NCBI RefSeq assembly: GCF_004769575.1
Contig: NZ_RQGA01000003.1
Span: forward strand, 1,162,695 to 1,226,694
Source of the DNA: Leptospira perdikensis
Lineage (GTDB): Bacteria; Spirochaetota; Leptospiria; Leptospirales; Leptospiraceae
DNA: 64,000 nt
Reading direction: 5' to 3'
The position numbers and the translations under genes were made by a program. Of this stretch, positions 18,060-27,887 are shown one piece after another. The first letter of the stretch is position 1. Each line of letters begins with the position of its first letter. The notes below the pieces were generated by a model. It had not been told where the DNA came from. It was given only the letters and a program-made list of their open reading frames with translations, and ran no database searches.

Positions 18060-18889
18060 TTGTTTCTTTGCCGAATGGATTCGTATAAAACGATTCCACA
18101 AGACATAGCCAAGTTTAAAGAATCTGCTTCTCCGAGCATCGGTAAGTGGAGTGTGTCATCGGAAAGTTGTTTTGCCTCTGGACTCAGCCCATATTGTTCA
18201 CTACCAAAAAGAAACACCGATTTTTCTTTCATATTGATTGAAGTATAGAGTGTTTTCCCTTCAGGTGTGACCGCATAACGTTTGTACCCTTTGGATAAAA
18301 ACTTTGTGAGCACTTCTTTTAAGTCTCCAATATAAACAGGCAAAGTAAAAATAGTTCCAGTGCTTGCCCTTACCACATTAGGATTAAAAAGATCGATCCT
18401 TGGATCCGTCACAATCACAAGTCCAACTCCAGCCCCTTCGGCCGTTCGCAGGATGGTTCCCAGGTTCCCTGGTTTTTCCACTCCTTCAATGATGAGAATG
18501 GGATTGGTATCGATTGATTTGATTTTTTCCCAAGGAACATTGGCATCGGGTGTTTCTGCGACAGCAATAAGCCCATCTGGTCTGTCTCTGTAAGAAATTT
18601 TTTCAAAAATTTTACGAGGGAGTTCAAAGATAGGACAATGAACGGATCCAATGAGTGTTTCTTCATTTTCTCCTAAAAAACATTCTGGAGAAATGAACAA
18701 ACTTGTGATATTGATCGGTAAACAAGGAATAGGTGATTCGGGGTTACTTGTAATCGCTTTTTTGATTTCCCTATAACCTTCGATAAAGAATTTTTTTTCT
18801 TCATCGCGGTTTCGTTTTTCTTTGAGTCCTGCAACCCATTTGACTTTGGGATTGGAAAAACTAGTGATATATTGTCTTCTATTTGGCAT
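18056..18889 (-). CDS. TrmH/SpoU-family RNA 2'-O-methyltransferase
   Basis: The 277-residue protein has an N-terminal substrate-binding domain ('NPKVKWVAGLKEKRNRDEEK', 'FFIEGYREI') and a C-terminal SPOUT knot with 'LIIEGVEKPGNLGTILRTAE', 'FLFGSEQYGLS' and 'LPMLGEADSLNLAMSCGIVL', the three SpoU motifs. It should methylate a ribose in rRNA or tRNA using S-adenosylmethionine. The target is not predictable from sequence alone. It is flanked by another methyltransferase gene 24 bp upstream and the glycosyltransferase overlapping 4 bp downstream. Confidence 0.92.
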   Translation of the reverse strand: MPNRRQYITSFSNPKVKWVAGLKEKRNRDEEKKFFIEGYREIKKAITSNPESPIPCLPINITSLFISPECFLGENEETLIGSVHCPIFELPRKIFEKISYRDRPDGLIAVAETPDANVPWEKIKSIDTNPILIIEGVEKPGNLGTILRTAEGAGVGLVIVTDPRIDLFNPNVVRASTGTIFTLPVYIGDLKEVLTKFLSKGYKRYAVTPEGKTLYTSINMKEKSVFLFGSEQYGLSPEAKQLSDDTLHLPMLGEADSLNLAMSCGIVLYESIRQRNK

Positions 18890-18913
18890 AGGGTTTACAA
18901 AGAATGGACTTTT

Positions 18914-19747
18914 TTATTTGGAGAAGAAAGTACAAAATCCAGCTGGATATTTTTTTCCCGATTTTTCAGGAATGAATAACTCTGATGTTTGGTAAACACC
19001 CTTGGTTTTGATTCGCGAAGAAAGAATCCTTTCTAATGTTAGGGGACTAAACCCTTGACTATGGCAACTTAAGATGACAAATTCTGGTTTGGAATCAGAG
19101 AGTTCCATAAGGGCATCCATTAGTTCGCTTAAGTTTTCTTCAATTTTCCATACCTCACCTTTGGAGCCGCGTCCAAAACTCGGAGGGTCAAGGATGAGTC
19201 CTTGGTACTTTTTCCCACGTTTGATTTCACGGCGAATGAACTTCATGACATCATCCACAATCCACCTGACTGGTTTGGAATCAAGTCCAGAGAGTTTTGC
19301 ATTTTCACGAGCCCAATCCACCATACCTTTGGAAGCATCCACATGGCATACACCCATACCTGCATCCAAACAGGCCAGGGTAGATCCTCCGGAATAAGCA
19401 AACAAGTTCAGAACTTCGAGGCCTTGTTTCTTTTTCCCAATTTCTCGGATGCGGTTCCAATTGGTTTCTTGTTCTGGAAAAAGGCCTATGTGACCAAAAG
19501 GTGTGAGTTTGATTTTAAAGGTTAGATTAGAAAATTCGATGGTAAAACTTTCAGGGACTTTTTTTTGAAAATTCCAATGTCCAGAGCCGGAATCATTTTT
19601 AACATACTGGGCATGTAGGTCGTTCCAAATTTCAGGAGTTGCCTTGCCATAAGCGGAAGTAGGGGAAGAACGTAGGAGTTTGTAACCGCCAACAATTTCC
19701 AATTTGGATAAATCACCTGAATCCAAGAGTTCGTAACTTTTTGTCAT
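18914..19747 (-). CDS. Class I SAM-dependent methyltransferase (RlmI/RlmK-like)
   Basis: The 277-residue protein has 'VLNLFAYSGGSTLACLDAGM' (SAM-binding motif I), 'VDASKGMVDWARENAKLSGL' and 'GLILDPPSFGRGSKGEVWKI', the DPPSF catalytic motif of the RlmI/YccW group of rRNA cytosine-5 methyltransferases. The PUA domain of true RlmI is absent, so the target is uncertain. I set the start at 19745-19747 ('MTKSYEL'), which overlaps the stop of the phosphatase gene by 4 bp. Confidence 0.88.
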   Translation of the reverse strand: MTKSYELLDSGDLSKLEIVGGYKLLRSSPTSAYGKATPEIWNDLHAQYVKNDSGSGHWNFQKKVPESFTIEFSNLTFKIKLTPFGHIGLFPEQETNWNRIREIGKKKQGLEVLNLFAYSGGSTLACLDAGMGVCHVDASKGMVDWARENAKLSGLDSKPVRWIVDDVMKFIRREIKRGKKYQGLILDPPSFGRGSKGEVWKIEENLSELMDALMELSDSKPEFVILSCHSQGFSPLTLERILSSRIKTKGVYQTSELFIPEKSGKKYPAGFCTFFSK

Positions 19748-21675
19748 ACCAATTCCAGAAAAATAAACGTTAGGTCGTCGTCCCACTCTTTTATTTCGGC
19801 TTTAGAAAACGACTCTAAATCCTGAATGAGTTTTACTTTGAAGAGATGGTTTGGTAGTTCTCTATTCGCCTTTAAAAATTCTAATAATCCGGATTCTCCA
19901 TACATCTTTCCTTCTGGATTAAAACATTCCAAAACTCCATCACTTAAGATGAGAATTCTATCTTTGGGTTCTACTTTATAAGTGGTTTCTTCAATTTGGA
20001 TTTCGGGAAAAACGCCAATGATTTTGCCCTTGGGATGAACTTTGATGATTTCACCACCCACTCTTTGGAGATAAGCACTGGGATGACCTGCACGCCCGAA
20101 CCTCCAGACTTTAGTGGATGTATTCAGATACACATAAGAAGCAGTCACGTATTGTGGGTTGCAATTACCGTATAACACGCGATTCATTCCTTCTAAAACT
20201 TGTTTAGGAGAAGAGATATTGTCTTTTTGGGTGGTGAAAGCAACCTTACCCATCGCAGAAATAAGAGAAGCCGGAATTCCATGTCCCGAAACATCACAAA
20301 GTACAATCCCTATCTCATAAGGGTTTGGCGAAAAATACTCATAGAAGTCACCACCAACATCTTTCATTGGTAAGATATAAATTTGGATTTGCAGGTCTTT
20401 TACATTGGGAATGGTTTTGGGAAGGGACTGCATCAGAATGTCCCTAGAAATTTTTCTTTCTTTCCTTAGGCTTGTAACTTGGGCAAGGGCCATATCTTTT
20501 TCTTGGCGTAACAATTGGATACGATCTGCTAAAGCAAATGCAAACAAAGTGATGTCGGCAAGAGAAGCGATAGGAAATAACATTTCTTCTAAAAATGGAT
20601 TGGAGGGAAGGATTCCAAATTTAAGAAACCCATACACAATACATGTTAATAGCAGTAAAACAAAAGCAATAGCAAAGTAATAAAAAGAACGAAGACGTTT
20701 CCAAATCCCCCAAATTAAAACTGCAAGTAAACTTACACAGATCAAAACGGATAGAGAACTCACCCCAATAGAGGCATGGGAGATCCCACCAAACAATGCG
20801 ACTGCGGCATTCAGTAGAGCAAAAAAACCTAAAACCTTATAGAATCGAGCCACTTTTGGCACCCTGGCTTTTAGTTTTAGAAAATTAGAAGTGAATAGAA
20901 CAAAGAAAAAAAGGCAGATACTAAAAAAAACAGGAATCCCTATTCGTTTCCAAAAATAGGAATCAGGCACAAAAAAATAACCCCAGAACCCGAGTAGAGA
21001 AAGTTGTCCTAGGCCAAAAAACAAAACATAGCCGATATAATAAAAATAATTTCTGTCTCTTACAAAAAATGCAATTGCTAGATTGTATAAAATGATGATT
21101 CCTAAACTTCCGAAAAAAAGTCCATAGGCCCACTGAGTGATATAATCTTCTCGTTGGAGATTTCTTTGGTTGGTAAAAATTAAAGAAAACTGTAAGGAGA
21201 TTTCAGACCGAATCGCAATGAGAATGGTTTCTCTTTCATGTCCAATGCGAAAAACAAAATTTCTGTGAGGGATCTCTCTTTGGAAAACTGGATGGATATG
21301 ACCTGATTTAGAGACAATGTACGTATTACCATCGTGTTTATGGAAAAGGTTCACAGAGTCAATGTTATGCGCTTGGATGAGAAGTAGCGGATATTTGGCG
21401 GGATCTGGAAAGTCTTTTGGATCTAGTTTCAACCAAAGAGTGCCTTTTAAAAATCCAAAGTTGACAAAGTCATCTGTGATTTTCGCAAATTCTCCCGTTT
21501 TTAAAACGGATTCAACGGGAACGGAGGATGTGGGATCAATCCAATATGTGAATTTAGTTGTATGGAGGATTCGTTCTCCAATATCATTTTGAGTTTCAGG
21601 AAGAACTGGGTTTGTAAAAAAGAAAACCGAAAGTAAAATATAGAGAAAGGTTTCGGTCTGAGATGACTTTTTCAA
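19744..21675 (-). CDS. 7TMR-DISM receptor with SpoIIE-type PP2C phosphatase output
   Basis: The 643-residue protein has a signal peptide, an extracytoplasmic 7TMR-DISMED2-like domain (about residues 30-170), seven membrane segments (about 180-385), a short coiled coil and a PP2C/SpoIIE domain (about 420-640) with 'DVGGDFYEYF', 'VLCDVSGHGIPASLISAMGK' and 'DRILILSDGVLECFN', which supply the metal-binding aspartates. It probably senses an external signal and dephosphorylates a STAS anti-anti-sigma protein. It is the first gene of a minus-strand run of five genes with tiny gaps or 4-bp overlaps. Confidence 0.92.
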   Translation of the reverse strand: MKKSSQTETFLYILLSVFFFTNPVLPETQNDIGERILHTTKFTYWIDPTSSVPVESVLKTGEFAKITDDFVNFGFLKGTLWLKLDPKDFPDPAKYPLLLIQAHNIDSVNLFHKHDGNTYIVSKSGHIHPVFQREIPHRNFVFRIGHERETILIAIRSEISLQFSLIFTNQRNLQREDYITQWAYGLFFGSLGIIILYNLAIAFFVRDRNYFYYIGYVLFFGLGQLSLLGFWGYFFVPDSYFWKRIGIPVFFSICLFFFVLFTSNFLKLKARVPKVARFYKVLGFFALLNAAVALFGGISHASIGVSSLSVLICVSLLAVLIWGIWKRLRSFYYFAIAFVLLLLTCIVYGFLKFGILPSNPFLEEMLFPIASLADITLFAFALADRIQLLRQEKDMALAQVTSLRKERKISRDILMQSLPKTIPNVKDLQIQIYILPMKDVGGDFYEYFSPNPYEIGIVLCDVSGHGIPASLISAMGKVAFTTQKDNISSPKQVLEGMNRVLYGNCNPQYVTASYVYLNTSTKVWRFGRAGHPSAYLQRVGGEIIKVHPKGKIIGVFPEIQIEETTYKVEPKDRILILSDGVLECFNPEGKMYGESGLLEFLKANRELPNHLFKVKLIQDLESFSKAEIKEWDDDLTFIFLELV

Positions 21676-21687
21676 TTGATCGGTCTT

Positions 21688-21711
21688 GGACAGGAGGTCA
21701 TCCCCCTGTCC
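21688..21711 (-). other. Hairpin after gltA
   Basis: A perfect 7-bp stem (GGACAGG/CCTGTCC) with a 10-nt loop lies 18 bp past the gltA stop on the minus strand. There is no T-run after it, so it is not a standard intrinsic terminator; it could protect a 3' end. Confidence 0.35.
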
Positions 21712-21729
21712 TGATTTGGTATAGGTGTT

Positions 21730-23019
21730 TTATGCCTGTTTTTTAGCTGCTTCGTAAGAGATTTCTTGAGGACCAGTGTAAATTTGGCGTGGTCGGCCGA
21801 TTTTTAAACTTGGGTCTTCAATCATTTCTTTCCACTGCGCAATCCAACCTGGAAGTCTTCCCATAGCAAACATTACTGTAAACATGTTGGTCGGAATTCC
21901 AAGGGCACGGTAGATGATTCCTGAGTAGAAGTCAACATTTGGATAAAGTTTTCTTTCTACAAAGTATGGATCGTTAAGAGCGGCTTCTTCCAATTCTTTT
22001 GCAATGTCAAGGAGTGGGTCTTTGATTCCTAGTTTGTTTAGAACTTTATCACAAGCTACTTTGATGATTTTTGCACGTGGGTCAAAGTTTTTATAAACGC
22101 GGTGACCAAATCCATTCAATCGGAAACTGGAGTTTTTGTCTTTGGCTTGTTCTACGATTTTTTTCACAGAAAGCCCGCTCTTTTTAATTCCTTCCAACAT
22201 TTCCAATACTTCTTGGTTCGCACCACCGTGACGAGGTCCCCAGAGTGCAAGGATTCCTGCAGAAATCGCACCATACAAGTTGGCAAGGGAAGATCCCACC
22301 AAACGTACAGTAGATGTAGAACAGTTTTGTTCATGATCTGCATGTAGAATGAGTAACAAGTTGAGTGCGGAAACAATTTCTGGATCGATATGATAATCTT
22401 CAGCAGGAACCGCAAACATCATATTCATGAAGTTAGATGCATAATCTAACTCATTGAGTGGATGGATGATTGGTTGGCCGATTGATTTTTTATAAGCGTA
22501 AGCTGCGATCGTTGGGAATTTTGCAAGAAGTCGAATGATGGAGATTTCTCTGTGTTCCTCATTCATCGGATCATAACTATCTTGGTAGTATGTAGACAAA
22601 CATCCCATCATACAAGACATGATTGCCATCGGGTGTCCATCTTTTGGAAAACCGTTGAACAATCGTTTTAGATCCTCATGGATCATTGTATGATTAGTAA
22701 TGGAAGTATTCCACTCTTTGAGTTGTGCGTCGTTTGGAAGTTTGCCGTAGATGAGTAAATAAGCTACTTCAGTAAAAGTAGACTTAGCGGCCAAATCATC
22801 AATAGGAATTCCGCGGTAACGGAGGATTCCCTGTTCTCCATCGAGAAAGGTAATATCACTGGTGCAAGCACCTGTATTTAAATAACCGGAATCAATCGTA
22901 ACATAACCGGACAATTGGCGGAGTTTAGTAATATCAATTGCCTTCTCGTTTTCACTTCCTACTAAAATTGGAAGTTCGAACTCTTTTCCATCCACTTTCA
23001 GAATTGCCTTTTCGGACAT
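21730..23019 (-). CDS. gltA: Citrate synthase
   Basis: The 429-residue hexameric-type citrate synthase joins acetyl-CoA and oxaloacetate. The catalytic regions are present: 'LHADHEQNCSTSTVRLVGSS' (His), 'GFGHRVYKNFDPRAKIIK' (His and Arg) and 'PNVDFYSGIIYRALGIP' (Asp). Length and the N-terminal small domain match the type II (gram-negative) form, which is usually inhibited by NADH. An AGGAGA site lies 4-5 nt before the ATG. The hairpin at 21688-21711 follows the gene. Confidence 0.96.
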   Translation of the reverse strand: MSEKAILKVDGKEFELPILVGSENEKAIDITKLRQLSGYVTIDSGYLNTGACTSDITFLDGEQGILRYRGIPIDDLAAKSTFTEVAYLLIYGKLPNDAQLKEWNTSITNHTMIHEDLKRLFNGFPKDGHPMAIMSCMMGCLSTYYQDSYDPMNEEHREISIIRLLAKFPTIAAYAYKKSIGQPIIHPLNELDYASNFMNMMFAVPAEDYHIDPEIVSALNLLLILHADHEQNCSTSTVRLVGSSLANLYGAISAGILALWGPRHGGANQEVLEMLEGIKKSGLSVKKIVEQAKDKNSSFRLNGFGHRVYKNFDPRAKIIKVACDKVLNKLGIKDPLLDIAKELEEAALNDPYFVERKLYPNVDFYSGIIYRALGIPTNMFTVMFAMGRLPGWIAQWKEMIEDPSLKIGRPRQIYTGPQEISYEAAKKQA

Positions 23020-23087
23020 ATCTTCTCCTGTATATCTCTGTCTATTTCAAAGGATAGAGAGAGGAAAGGGTGGGGAAAAGCCATTTT

Positions 23088-25355
23088 TTACAACTTATGG
23101 TATTTTTTCATGATGTCGTATGCGTAGAAATTCGAAACCACGATGCGACAGTAATCTCTCGACTCTTTGTATGGAAGATCCTCTAGAAAATGGTTAAAAT
23201 CGCCTGAGTAAACCGACTTCTTCCACTTTCGTAAATTTCCAGGCCCCCCATTGTATGCGATGGATGCCCATTTCAATTCGTTCCCATTGGATTTTAAAAG
23301 ATAGGCTAAAAATTTTGTCCCCAAACGGATGGAGGTATCCGGTTCATACAGGGAGTAGGAAGTGATTCCCATCCGAGAGGCTAGTTCTTTGCCCGTCGCT
23401 GGCATAATTTGCATAAGACCCCGCGCATTGGATCTTGACGTGGCTGTCTCCTTAAAGAAGGATTCTTGTCGCATCAAGGCATAGATTTTGTCTTCTGAGA
23501 TATCATTTTCGTTTGCGTAGCGCGAGACAAGACTTTGGTGAGGTCTTGGATAGATGCGAACGGAGAGGGAAGTCGGGAGAAGGATAGGATCATCCGGGAT
23601 AAAATGTCTTTTGAGGAGTGATCTTGTGTGAAATGCCGTATAATACGTATTATATGTTAAGTCACCAATCCCTACTAAAATTTCATCTTTTTCTTCTTCG
23701 GAAAGGTTTTCCCGTTTTATGTGGAAGTTGACAAGACTTAGTCCCAAACTATCTTCTCCGACGCGAAAGTATTCTTTGGCAAGGTTTAGAAGTTTGTGTC
23801 CTTGGATTCGGGAACTCATTCCTCCCAGTTTATTGCCTAATTCATAAGAATCTTTTGGATACACAAATCCCAAATTGCGACCAAGGATGGCATAGGATTC
23901 TTCTGGAATTCCGGCGGTATAAGATAAGTATTCAAAAAGATATTCTTTGTTATAGGTGGGATTGTCGGGTTTATTTGATTCTTTGATGATGGATAAAAAT
24001 TCTTCTCGGATCACACGTGTATAATAAGAACCGGGGCAAAGGGCATAATAACGTTTGAGTTCTTTTTTTAATTTTTCTGTTTCTCCACTTTCTTTTAGAG
24101 AGCGCAGATACCAATATACGAGTCGGCCTTTGACTGGGAGGTTTGGAATTTCTGCAAGTGCCCTTTCAAATTTTACAAGAGGAGCATAGTTTGATTTATC
24201 TCCTTTGCGATCCACTAGATATTCAATCAATCTGTCTTGGTAAAACAGATTAAAGGGATACTTTCCTAAATACAGAATTAGGTTTTCAAAATACAATTCC
24301 CGGTCACCCAGACGATCGTAAGAGGCGGCAAGAACTCGGTAATATCCTGCATCTTTTCCTGGAAATGTTCTTAAAAGTTCAATGGCCGCCTGGAATTTAT
24401 TTTGTTGGTACAAAATATCGGCAAGGGCAACGATAAAGGACGAATCCATATCAACAAAGGTTTTGTTTGCACGTAATACTCGGAAAAGTTCGTTAGTTTT
24501 TCCTGTTTTTGTTAAGACGGATGTTAGGTGTTTAAATCCTTCGTAGTAAGCAAGTCTAGTAGAAAAAACTTCGGGTCTTGTGCGAAACAAGGCTTCTTTA
24601 TCGTTATGGCTGATTGCTGGAAGAAGAAGGGTCAGTTCTGATGGAGCTAACTGTAAAATACTTCCAGATCCTTTGTATTTGGACCAATCGGCTGCGACCA
24701 TATGGACAGTGGAGTCAGAGAGCCCATCTCTCTGTAGAAGATTCAACCATTCTTCTACAGCTGATTTTTCATCACCTAATATGAGTTTTGCTTTTCCGTA
24801 TCTGTATTGTGTGTCACCGGTAAGAAGGTATTTTTTATGTGTTTCCTGAATGGAATTAATTTTATCTAAAATTTCTTTCCATTGGTTGTTTGCCGCAAGG
24901 AGGCGAACAAGTTCATCAAGTGACCTTCTGCAAATGGGATCTTCTTCAAGATTTAGGCGGCCGAGAAACTGAATTCTTTCTGCTGGTGTGAGGTAGTTCC
25001 TTTGTGTGATTTCTGTGTACAATTTCCAATAACTAAGTTTAAAAATTGTGGTTTGGAAGGGCATTGTTTGTGTCAGAATTTTTCTTACTTCCTCTTCCGA
25101 GGATTCAGTGACAAAAACCCCACGAACAAGAGAAATCAAATACCGAAATCGTTTCTCCTTGTCTCCGTTAGGTGCCTTTTCGTGAAATTCAATAAGGCTA
25201 TACACTTCACTTTCACGAGAAGGATTTGTATTTCGAAAATGGTTTTCGATTTGCCCCCACTGGTGTGATTTGATTAAATATTGAAGGTCAGTTTCCGCAA
25301 ATAGGGATGTTGTGAAAAAGAGAAGAATTCTACTTGCTAACCAAAAATGCCTCAT
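23088..25355 (-). CDS. Soluble lytic murein transglycosylase (Slt70-like)
   Basis: The 755-residue protein has a signal peptide (residues about 1-20), a long alpha-superhelical region of TPR-like repeats (about 30-590), and a C-terminal lysozyme-like SLT domain with 'ALMRQESFFKETATSRSNAR' (catalytic Glu in the ES motif), 'GLMQIMPATGKELASRMGI' and 'WASIAYNGGPGNLRKWKK'. It cleaves peptidoglycan glycan strands to 1,6-anhydro products in the periplasm. It starts divergently from the 25404 gene with a 48-bp shared promoter region. Confidence 0.93.
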   Translation of the reverse strand: MRHFWLASRILLFFTTSLFAETDLQYLIKSHQWGQIENHFRNTNPSRESEVYSLIEFHEKAPNGDKEKRFRYLISLVRGVFVTESSEEEVRKILTQTMPFQTTIFKLSYWKLYTEITQRNYLTPAERIQFLGRLNLEEDPICRRSLDELVRLLAANNQWKEILDKINSIQETHKKYLLTGDTQYRYGKAKLILGDEKSAVEEWLNLLQRDGLSDSTVHMVAADWSKYKGSGSILQLAPSELTLLLPAISHNDKEALFRTRPEVFSTRLAYYEGFKHLTSVLTKTGKTNELFRVLRANKTFVDMDSSFIVALADILYQQNKFQAAIELLRTFPGKDAGYYRVLAASYDRLGDRELYFENLILYLGKYPFNLFYQDRLIEYLVDRKGDKSNYAPLVKFERALAEIPNLPVKGRLVYWYLRSLKESGETEKLKKELKRYYALCPGSYYTRVIREEFLSIIKESNKPDNPTYNKEYLFEYLSYTAGIPEESYAILGRNLGFVYPKDSYELGNKLGGMSSRIQGHKLLNLAKEYFRVGEDSLGLSLVNFHIKRENLSEEEKDEILVGIGDLTYNTYYTAFHTRSLLKRHFIPDDPILLPTSLSVRIYPRPHQSLVSRYANENDISEDKIYALMRQESFFKETATSRSNARGLMQIMPATGKELASRMGITSYSLYEPDTSIRLGTKFLAYLLKSNGNELKWASIAYNGGPGNLRKWKKSVYSGDFNHFLEDLPYKESRDYCRIVVSNFYAYDIMKKYHKL

Positions 25356-25403
25356 GCATACTTCCTATGATTACGAATTTAGAGAGGGAAGGTTCCTCTC
25401 CTT

Positions 25404-26603
25404 ATGAGCTTACAAACAGAATACAAACTGCAATGGCCGGAATATCATATCGAATTCCACAAGACGCCTCATCTTCCTAAAACGGCCACACTCTCAGAGC
25501 TCTGGCCAGATTTACGTGCCTTCTTTTCGGGCAATCAGTCTCGATTTGCAAACTATCTCTTCTATTTATCGACCGATTTTTCTGGGGGGTTCAGCCTTTG
25601 TTCCGTTTTGGGGGAAAATGAAGTCGCCAATCGGTTCCGAGACCCGCAATTGACGGCACCTTCCACATTCCCGAGCCAATCATTAGACCAAATTTGGAAA
25701 CTCTGTCAAAATCGGGAGTTTGAAGAGATGGAGAGAGAAGATTGGGAACTTGTTGGGTTTGGACTCTTGTATGCAGGAAAAATTCTCGAGTTTCGAAACT
25801 GGGTCTTAAAAACCAAAGAATTTTTCGGTCAAACCGATGACAACCGTCGGTTTTTGTTTTTACTTGGTTGGGAATCATCAGAATTACCTTATGATAATTC
25901 CATTTTACATATGTTAGTTGAATATATCAAAGGGAACAAAGAAAATTTAGATTTTAAAACTCTAACCAATGCTGTCACAGTAGATTCTCATTGGCAAATC
26001 TCTGGAGTTCTTTTTCATACAATTGAAATGGGTTGGTTTATTGGAGACGAGACATTTCGATTTTGGAAATTTTTCATTGGGTTTTACGCAGAATGGGAAG
26101 AGTGGGAGAAACAAAAATTTCGTTTCGTTTCGATGGGAAAAATTCCTGCCTTCCCGGCGTTGCGGTATGCAAAACGATACTTTCCAGAAGAAACATTTTT
26201 ACATTACCGAGAGGAATTGGAAACTAATCTTCGTGGGGACTGGACCCATGGTTATGGGTTTGGTTATGAGTTGTCACACGAAATGGATCCGTTTGTGGAA
26301 ACCGTTGTAAGATTTCGAAATGATGGTCTTCGTTATGAAGAAGAATTAAAAGCTGAGTTAATACTTCGTCCCTATTCTTATTTTATCAATTTACAGTTGG
26401 CGACGATTGCTTTTGTGAAAAAGGAAAACGATAAGTTTTTAAACTTCTATAAAAAAGCCGGTCGATTGAAATATTTACCTCTAGCTCTTAATTTGTATTG
26501 GCGTGTTTTGAAGACCAACGGGGAAGACGTTTTAGCGCACTCCATTGAACGAACGCTGATCGCAACGGGAGAATCGACAAACATTCCGGAAGGTTGGGTA
26601 TAA
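25404..26603 (+). CDS. Conserved hypothetical protein, 399 aa
   Basis: The 399-residue protein is rich in Trp, Phe and Tyr, with no signal peptide or clear membrane spans. Its C-terminal third ('LILRPYSYFINLQLATIAFV', 'KFLNFYKKAGRLKYLPLALN') looks helical and might form a TPR-like solenoid. It is one base upstream of the next gene and shares an operon layout leading to the bactofilin gene. An inverted repeat GAGAGG/CCTCTC covers the ribosome-binding region just before the ATG. Function unknown. Confidence 0.65.
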   Translation: MSLQTEYKLQWPEYHIEFHKTPHLPKTATLSELWPDLRAFFSGNQSRFANYLFYLSTDFSGGFSLCSVLGENEVANRFRDPQLTAPSTFPSQSLDQIWKLCQNREFEEMEREDWELVGFGLLYAGKILEFRNWVLKTKEFFGQTDDNRRFLFLLGWESSELPYDNSILHMLVEYIKGNKENLDFKTLTNAVTVDSHWQISGVLFHTIEMGWFIGDETFRFWKFFIGFYAEWEEWEKQKFRFVSMGKIPAFPALRYAKRYFPEETFLHYREELETNLRGDWTHGYGFGYELSHEMDPFVETVVRFRNDGLRYEEELKAELILRPYSYFINLQLATIAFVKKENDKFLNFYKKAGRLKYLPLALNLYWRVLKTNGEDVLAHSIERTLIATGESTNIPEGWV

Positions 26604-26604
26604 G

Positions 26605-27378
26605 ATGCCACTCTCACAAGAACAGATTATGGAACTCTCCAAATTGCAGAAAATGCTAAGGAATTTGGAGAAAATTGAAAGAAATGCCAAAAATGATCTG
26701 CAAAAGGAAAGAGTTGCATTTGATATCGAACGTTATAGACGCCGGATGCAAGAGGTATCACCGGAAGGTATTCCTGATAATTTAGAGCAGACTATGCGAA
26801 ACGCTAAAACCAGAGAGGAAAATCCAGAGAACCTCAAACACAAAATTATATCTCAGTATCCGGTGATGAAAGTTTCTCCCAATTCCAATGATAGTGAAAT
26901 CAATCAAATAGGTACTCTTGTGAATATTATGGATTTGGAATATATTCCGATCCTTGGGGATGGACATATTAAATTTGATTATTCCCATGCTACAGAAAGG
27001 GACTCAGTTCTTAAGTATATGGAAAACTTACGGCGGAACATGAAGATCCTAGTGGAAACAGTAGAGGAATATGCGGCTGCCGACAAACAAGAGTTCCGTG
27101 AACAGCTCTCACGGATGAAAAACAAACAATCCCGAATCTTCATCGCAGAATCGTTCGAAACCCTTGGTAAATTTAGAGACTTTCTGACTGCGGTGAACAA
27201 AGACATCAAAGAAGGGAATAATGTCATTATGAACATGGAAGAACCGATCAAATTCAATCCGAGGTTTGAAAAGGCCACGGTTTTGGAAGGTCGTTCGATT
27301 ATGGAAGGCCTTCGTGAATTTCAAGAATTCGCTGAAGAAGCTTGTGATTTGATTCGACTCCCGTCTTTTCGAGGGTAA
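26605..27378 (+). CDS. Conserved hypothetical coiled-coil protein, 257 aa
   Basis: The 257-residue protein starts with a coiled coil (residues about 5-60, 'MELSKLQKMLRNLEKIERNA'), followed by a mixed domain with 'VNIMDLEYIPILGDGHIKFD' and a helical C-terminus. There is no signal peptide. It follows the 25404 gene by one base and precedes the bactofilin gene by 68 bp, so a link to cell shape or envelope is possible but only positional. Confidence 0.68.
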   Translation: MPLSQEQIMELSKLQKMLRNLEKIERNAKNDLQKERVAFDIERYRRRMQEVSPEGIPDNLEQTMRNAKTREENPENLKHKIISQYPVMKVSPNSNDSEINQIGTLVNIMDLEYIPILGDGHIKFDYSHATERDSVLKYMENLRRNMKILVETVEEYAAADKQEFREQLSRMKNKQSRIFIAESFETLGKFRDFLTAVNKDIKEGNNVIMNMEEPIKFNPRFEKATVLEGRSIMEGLREFQEFAEEACDLIRLPSFRG

Positions 27379-27446
27379 AAAAACCTTTTCATTCCCGGGG
27401 GGAACAAGGACACTGTGAAAAATCACATTCACGGACTCGTAACAGC

Positions 27447-27887
27447 ATGGCATTAGTCAAAAATCAGACCGAAGTTACCAATTCAACTATTGGTGAGAAT
27501 TCTTACTTCAATGGTAAATTCTTCATCAATGGATCCTTAAAAATTGACGGTAAATTCGAGGGAAAATCCCTCCAAGCCGAACACCTCTACATTGGTGTTA
27601 CCGGAAAGGTCAAAACCAACATCACTGCTGCCAGTGTCATCGTAGAGGGAATTGTGGTTGGAAACGTGACTGCGAGAAACCGCGTGATGCTCCTTCCTAC
27701 TTCTAAAATCCTCGGCGATATCAAAACTCCGGAACTCATCATCCAAAATGGGGTGATTCTCGAAGGACGTTGTATGATTTCCAACGACCTCAAACATAGT
27801 GCCAAAGACCTAATCGAATTGGAATATTCCAAAGATTCTTTAAGTGTTGAGAAAATTTTTGGGAAACAACCAAACGCAAAAGAATAA
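27447..27887 (+). CDS. Bactofilin
   Basis: The 146-residue protein has the bactofilin (DUF583) beta-helix: 'TIGENSYFNGKFFINGSLKI', 'DGKFEGKSLQAEHLYIGVTG' and 'ASVIVEGIVVGNVTARNRVM', with a short disordered N-terminus and charged C-terminal tail. Bactofilins self-assemble into filaments without nucleotide at the inner face of the membrane and shape cells; bactofilins have been tied to helical form and motility in Leptospira. pdxA starts at the next base, so the two are co-transcribed. Confidence 0.92.
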   Translation: MALVKNQTEVTNSTIGENSYFNGKFFINGSLKIDGKFEGKSLQAEHLYIGVTGKVKTNITAASVIVEGIVVGNVTARNRVMLLPTSKILGDIKTPELIIQNGVILEGRCMISNDLKHSAKDLIELEYSKDSLSVEKIFGKQPNAKE